Assembly: GCA_024691265.1 (NCBI GenBank) | Contig: JAILNT010000189.1 | Coordinates: 1 to 10,759, forward strand | Length of the DNA stretch: 10,759 bases | Reading direction: 5' to 3' | Source: Treponema sp. | Lineage (GTDB): Bacteria; Spirochaetota; Spirochaetia; Treponematales; Treponemataceae | In this document: piece by piece, positions 7,627 to 10,759 of the stretch | Numbering within the stretch: the first letter of the stretch is position 1 | Layout of the letters: every line of letters starts with the position of its first letter | The notes under the pieces: generated by a model | What the model saw: only the letters and a program-made list of their open reading frames with translations | Told to the model about the DNA's origin: nothing | Database searches by the model: none | Translations under genes and position numbers: made by a program

Positions 7627-9696
7627 CTAGTTTACTGTAATAGGTGCTCTTGGTTTTGCAACTGCAAGAACTCTAACTCCGTAAGGTCCAAGCGACATTG
7701 GTGGAGTTTCAACTTTGCAGGCAACTTTATTATGGTTAATAATAAATAGCCAGTCATTTTCTTTTCCAGAACGACGCACTATTTCAACACCAGTTGGAGA
7801 TTTAGGACTCTTTGAAAGACCTACTGCGTTAACAGCATGAGCTATAACTAATCTTAGTAAAGATGGTGACGGGTCTGTAGATATAAAATAAGCTCTTCCT
7901 GAACCATGCTTATGAACTGTCACAGCTGGCTTTCCTGAGTAAAAACCATCTCCTCCAAATTCAGCAAGAACTTCTGTTTCTTCATAAGTTTTTATGATAT
8001 CAGCCCAATATCTTCCATACATTCTTGAAGCAGGTGGAAGTGGCATTGGTTCAAGTTTTCTGACAATACCTGTTGGAGTATTTACAGAAGTTTTTACAGA
8101 AGGCAATGGAGCAACCCAGCGAACAGATACAGGACTATCACAAAGACAATCTGAACCTGTAACAGCAACTCCTGCCATTGCATCTAAACCACAAGGTTGA
8201 GGTCCATCTGTACGGCAAGTATTATCATTATTTTTCACACCGCTTCTCATGGTAAAAATAACTGTTCCACCTGCCATTACAAATGTATCAAGTCTAGCCT
8301 GTAAACCTCTATCCAGCATGTAAAGATAAGGAGCTACTACAAGTTTTGAATACTTGAAATCTCTATCTGTACTTATAAAATCTACAGGAATATTTCTTTC
8401 ATAAAAAGCATTGTAATATTCTGTAATAGCGGTTTCATAAGAAAAATCTTCATGTATTTTCTGTAAGTTCAATGCCCAGCTTTCTTCCTGTGAATAAATG
8501 ATATTACAGGTAGAACTTGTATTTACATTCCTGATATCATTCATAGCCGGTTTTAACATCATTACAGTACGCTGCAATTCTTCATAAACGCGGCTAGTAT
8601 CACCATATAAAGGCAATATTCCTTCACAATATTCATCTGTGTCATATATATGAGGTCGCCAGCGGGCAAAAATTATAGTATCAGCTCCATGTGCTACAGC
8701 CTGAGTTGTCCAAAGCCGCATTTGTCCTGGTAAAACTGCTCTTGATAAAGACGAACTTCCTGCAGCTCCACACTGTTGTTCCATTACCCAAACAGAGCTA
8801 TTTTTTGCACCTCGCATAAATTCTTGTTTTGCGGCTGTTTGAACAGGTTTTTCCCTATTAATAGCAGAGTTTTTTATTGTATCAGGGAAATTGTTATAAG
8901 AAACAAAATCAAGTTTTGTTGCAATATCATAGATATTTACTCCATTTTCTATTGCAATATTACTAGTTACAAATTTATTACCGTTTTGGGCTTTTACAGC
9001 ATTAGTAAGTTTTCCAATAAAACTAACCATCAAATCAGAGCGGAAGCGTTTCCAATCAAGTATCTGAGAAGGATTTCTATTTGTAGCAATATTTCTAGGA
9101 GGTTTTATTTGCTTGAATGATTGACAATAAGTCATAGGTCCCCATGAATTATTTAATCGTTCGACAGAGTTATATTTTTTTTCAAGCCAGCGACCAAAAG
9201 CATGAGTACAGGCAGGGCAATAACAAAAATCATCGTAATTTTCCCCGATTTCATCATCTACCTGATAGCCTACAACATTTGGATTTTCTTTGTAATGTTC
9301 CGCTATTGTTGAAGCTAATATCACACATTTATCAATATAATCAGCTATTGAATAGCAGACAGGATTTTTTGCACCATAATCAAAAGTCAATCCAGACCTA
9401 TTTGTTGCAAGTATATCAGGATATTTTTCAATAAGCCATCTTGGAACAACCGATGTCGGAATACCAAGAACTGTTTTTATTCTATGTTTTGCAAATATTT
9501 CAATTACTTCATCAAGCCAGGTAAAATTAAATTGACCTTCAGAAGTTTCAATTTTAGGCCATGCATATTCTCCCATACGAACAACTGCAAGACCCATTTT
9601 TTGCATTAAAGCAGCATCTGCTTCCCAATGTTCTTCGTCCCATTCTTCTGGATAATAAGCAGCTCCAAAACTAACTTCCGCTTTCTTAATTTCCAT
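7627..9696 (-). CDS. Beta-galactosidase, glycoside hydrolase family 42
   Basis: Retaining exo-beta-galactosidase, probably cytoplasmic as there is no signal peptide; the family acts on galacto-oligosaccharides and galactan fragments. The 689-residue length is normal for GH42. The TIM barrel (about 10-385) has GAAYYPEEW near its start, acid/base Glu149 in YQVDDEIG, and nucleophile Glu306 in WVMEQQCG. The trimerisation domain (about 390-625) and a small C-terminal beta domain follow. Cys114, Cys158, Cys160 and Cys163 have the same spacing (44, 2, 3) as the zinc cluster of the Thermus A4 enzyme. Oddly, the residue before the acid/base is Asp148 where the clan normally has Asn. I chose the ATG at 9694-9696, which has a good Shine-Dalgarno sequence; the frame continues to 9771, but those codons translate the leader hairpin. 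Downstream of lysA in the same direction, but with its own promoter candidate. Confidence 0.95.
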   Translation of the reverse strand: MEIKKAEVSFGAAYYPEEWDEEHWEADAALMQKMGLAVVRMGEYAWPKIETSEGQFNFTWLDEVIEIFAKHRIKTVLGIPTSVVPRWLIEKYPDILATNRSGLTFDYGAKNPVCYSIADYIDKCVILASTIAEHYKENPNVVGYQVDDEIGENYDDFCYCPACTHAFGRWLEKKYNSVERLNNSWGPMTYCQSFKQIKPPRNIATNRNPSQILDWKRFRSDLMVSFIGKLTNAVKAQNGNKFVTSNIAIENGVNIYDIATKLDFVSYNNFPDTIKNSAINREKPVQTAAKQEFMRGAKNSSVWVMEQQCGAAGSSSLSRAVLPGQMRLWTTQAVAHGADTIIFARWRPHIYDTDEYCEGILPLYGDTSRVYEELQRTVMMLKPAMNDIRNVNTSSTCNIIYSQEESWALNLQKIHEDFSYETAITEYYNAFYERNIPVDFISTDRDFKYSKLVVAPYLYMLDRGLQARLDTFVMAGGTVIFTMRSGVKNNDNTCRTDGPQPCGLDAMAGVAVTGSDCLCDSPVSVRWVAPLPSVKTSVNTPTGIVRKLEPMPLPPASRMYGRYWADIIKTYEETEVLAEFGGDGFYSGKPAVTVHKHGSGRAYFISTDPSPSLLRLVIAHAVNAVGLSKSPKSPTGVEIVRRSGKENDWLFIINHNKVACKVETPPMSLGPYGVRVLAVAKPRAPITVN

Positions 9697-9701
9697 ATCA
9701 T

Positions 9702-9709
9702 TCCCTCTC
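9702..9709 (-). promoter_or_regulatory. GH42 ribosome binding site touching the leader hairpin
   Basis: GAGAGGGA on the minus strand lies 5 bases before the ATG at 9696 and fixes the start of the GH42 gene. Its 5' edge directly abuts the last base of the 16-bp stem, so folding could affect ribosome access. Confidence 0.75.
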
Positions 9710-9757
9710 AATAAGAAAAGACTTGGAGAATAAAACTTCCTCAAGTCTTTTCTTATT
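9710..9757 (-). promoter_or_regulatory. 16-bp perfect stem in the GH42 leader
   Basis: AATAAGAAAAGACTTG (9710-9725) and CAAGTCTTTTCTTATT (9742-9757) are exact reverse complements with a 16-base spacer. In the minus-strand transcript the inner part reads as a GACTTG/CAAGTC stem followed by UUUUCUUAUU, a terminator- or attenuator-like arrangement. It may end lysA transcription, attenuate the GH42 message, stabilise its 5' end, or serve as a DNA operator. The sequence does not decide between these. Confidence 0.7.
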
Positions 9758-9761
9758 CTAG

Positions 9762-9790
9762 AGTATAACACAGAAACTTTCTATTAAAAC
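9762..9790 (-). promoter_or_regulatory. GH42 promoter candidate with weak -35
   Basis: On the minus strand TATACT (9762-9767) is preceded at 17 bases by GTTTTA (9785-9790), a poor -35 match. Transcription would begin near 9755, almost exactly at the first base of the leader stem. A good -10 with a poor -35 is common at activator-dependent promoters. Confidence 0.45.
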
Positions 9791-9809
9791 ATAGAATAAA
9801 TTATAGAAT
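9779..9809. repeat. ATAGAAT repeats bracketing the GH42 -35 region
   Basis: TTCTAT (9779-9784) and ATAGAA (9791-9796) form a 6-6-6 palindrome whose spacer is the predicted -35 hexamer. A second ATAGAAT copy at 9803-9809 lies 12 bases from the first (9791-9797), so the three units share a 12-base period. This could be a regulator binding site, though the AT richness raises the chance of coincidence. Confidence 0.4.
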
Positions 9810-9831
9810 TAAATGATAATAAGGATTATTG

Positions 9832-10758
9832 TTAAGCCTTAAAATTCTTAAATGCAGCAAAATCTAATGTTGCAAAGTAATCATCTATTGTTTCTGAACG
9901 GCGAATTTGAATTACAGAACCATCTTCACGAAGGAGTAATTCTCCACAACGGAGTTTTCCATTGTAGTTAAATCCCATTGCCCTTCCGTGTGCACCTGCA
10001 TCATGAATAATAAGTAAATCACCCTTATTTATCTCTGGGAGCTGTCTTTGGACTGCAAATTTATCACAGTTTTCACAAAGGCTTCCTACGACATCATATA
10101 CATGATCTCTATCAGCGTTTTCTTTTCCGCTAATAGTAAGTTCGTGATAAGCTCCATACATACCAGGTCTCATAAGGTCTGCCATGCTTGCATCTACACC
10201 AATATAATCACGATATATATGCTTTTCATGTATTGCAGTTGTTATAAGCCAGCCATAAGGTCCTGTTATTGGACGTCCGCATTCAAAACAAATACGGAGC
10301 GGGTCAAGTCCGGCTGGAACAATAACATCATCATAAATAGAACGAATACCTGTAGCTACATAATTTAAATCAACTTTTTGCTGTCCCTGAAGATAAGGTA
10401 TGCCTATACCTCCTCCCAAGTCGACAAACTCAAGCTTTATTCCTAATTTCTGCTTTAATTCAACTGCAAGTCCAAATACGATTCTTGCTGTGTCTATAAA
10501 GAAATTTGGATTAAGCTCGTTTGATGCAACCATAGTATGAAGTCCAAAATGCTTTACTCCAAGCTGCTGACACTTTGCATAAGCTTCAAAAAGCTGTTCT
10601 CTTGTAAGCCCATATTTAGCTTCTTCTGGTTTTCCAATAATAGAATTTCCACCAGCTTTTAGAGAACCTGGATTATAGCGGAAACAAATTGTGTCTGGAA
10701 ATTTTCCACCTAATGCTTCCTTTAAAAAATCAATATGAGTGATATCATCAAGATTTAT
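9832..10758 (-). CDS. lysA: Diaminopimelate decarboxylase, divergent subgroup (5' end outside window)
   Basis: Decarboxylates meso-diaminopimelate to lysine with pyridoxal phosphate (PLP), the last step of lysine synthesis; cytoplasmic, normally a dimer. The frame is open to the right edge, so the ATG at 10531-10533 is internal; the 308 residues seen are about three quarters of the protein, and the N-terminal part with the PLP lysine is missing. Visible motifs in order: FRYNPG, KPEEAKYGLT, GLHTMVASNE, DLGGGIGIPY (phosphate-binding glycines, 10393-10422), ECGRPITGPYG, CENCDKFA (partner active-site Cys at 10075-10077) and DAGAHGRAMGFNYNGK. GLHTMVASNE replaces the usual GLHCHIGSQ. The wording recalls a DapDC subgroup seen in Clostridia-like bacteria. 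Another fold-III decarboxylase is possible but less likely given CEN and the C-terminus. The GH42 gene lies 135 bases downstream in the same direction. Confidence 0.85.
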   Translation of the reverse strand: MNLDDITHIDFLKEALGGKFPDTICFRYNPGSLKAGGNSIIGKPEEAKYGLTREQLFEAYAKCQQLGVKHFGLHTMVASNELNPNFFIDTARIVFGLAVELKQKLGIKLEFVDLGGGIGIPYLQGQQKVDLNYVATGIRSIYDDVIVPAGLDPLRICFECGRPITGPYGWLITTAIHEKHIYRDYIGVDASMADLMRPGMYGAYHELTISGKENADRDHVYDVVGSLCENCDKFAVQRQLPEINKGDLLIIHDAGAHGRAMGFNYNGKLRCGELLLREDGSVIQIRRSETIDDYFATLDFAAFKNFKA

Positions 10759-10759
10759 A

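Noticed and set aside
9247..9270. GH42 gene as a dead enzyme because of the Asn-to-Asp change
   Set aside because: Both catalytic Glu residues, the zinc cysteines and full length are kept, so loss of function is not supported.
9697..9771. 25-codon N-terminal extension of the GH42 protein
   Set aside because: It is the translation of the leader hairpin and ribosome binding site; GH42 homology begins at the ATG at 9696.
9818..9830. AATAA-GGA-TTATT stem just after the lysA stop as its terminator
   Set aside because: The stem is five A/T pairs with no U tract, too weak to end transcription.
10531..10533. ATG at 10533 as the start of lysA
   Set aside because: Another 75 codons upstream translate as good LysA sequence (FRYNPG, KPEEAKYGLT) to the right edge.

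Overview
This is an AT-rich bacterial window with six protein genes packed closely. No gap is longer than about 150 bases, and there are no RNA genes, CRISPR arrays or intact mobile elements. The gene content is a LacZ-type GH2 enzyme, a GH42 beta-galactosidase, an exported CE12-like esterase, PurA, an unusual IMP dehydrogenase and a divergent LysA. It fits a carbohydrate-degrading gut or rumen anaerobe. The style of the signal peptide and the gene mix suggest a Treponema-like spirochaete, but this is an impression, and a Clostridia-type host is not excluded.

Layout, left to right. A GH2 beta-galactosidase (+), cut by the left edge, converges on purA (-) across a bidirectional terminator. Upstream of purA are a good sigma70-type promoter with an inverted repeat over its start site, and then the terminator of the next gene. 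That gene is an exported SGNH esterase with a C-terminal beta-rich module (-). The esterase is divergent from guaB (+), which has a near-consensus promoter and encodes an IMP dehydrogenase closely resembling the Tritrichomonas foetus enzyme. guaB converges on a GH42 beta-galactosidase (-) across a long perfect hairpin whose arms look like insertion-sequence ends. The GH42 gene has a 16-bp perfect stem directly before its ribosome binding site, with repeats around its -35 region. Upstream of it, in the same direction, is lysA (-), cut by the right edge.

How the genes relate. purA and guaB encode the two enzymes that commit IMP to AMP and to GMP, and they lie about 2 kb apart. The two beta-galactosidases and the esterase suggest use of galactose-containing or pectic plant polysaccharide: deacetylation outside the cytoplasm, then galactoside hydrolysis inside. 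Most genes appear to be single transcription units, each with its own promoter or terminator, rather than one operon.

The window is mostly ordinary metabolism. The points most worth a second look are the Asn-to-Asp change beside the GH42 acid/base, the IS-end-like hairpin, the structured GH42 leader, the T. foetus-type IMPDH and the altered pyridoxal-phosphate motif in LysA. I found no convincing new multi-gene system.
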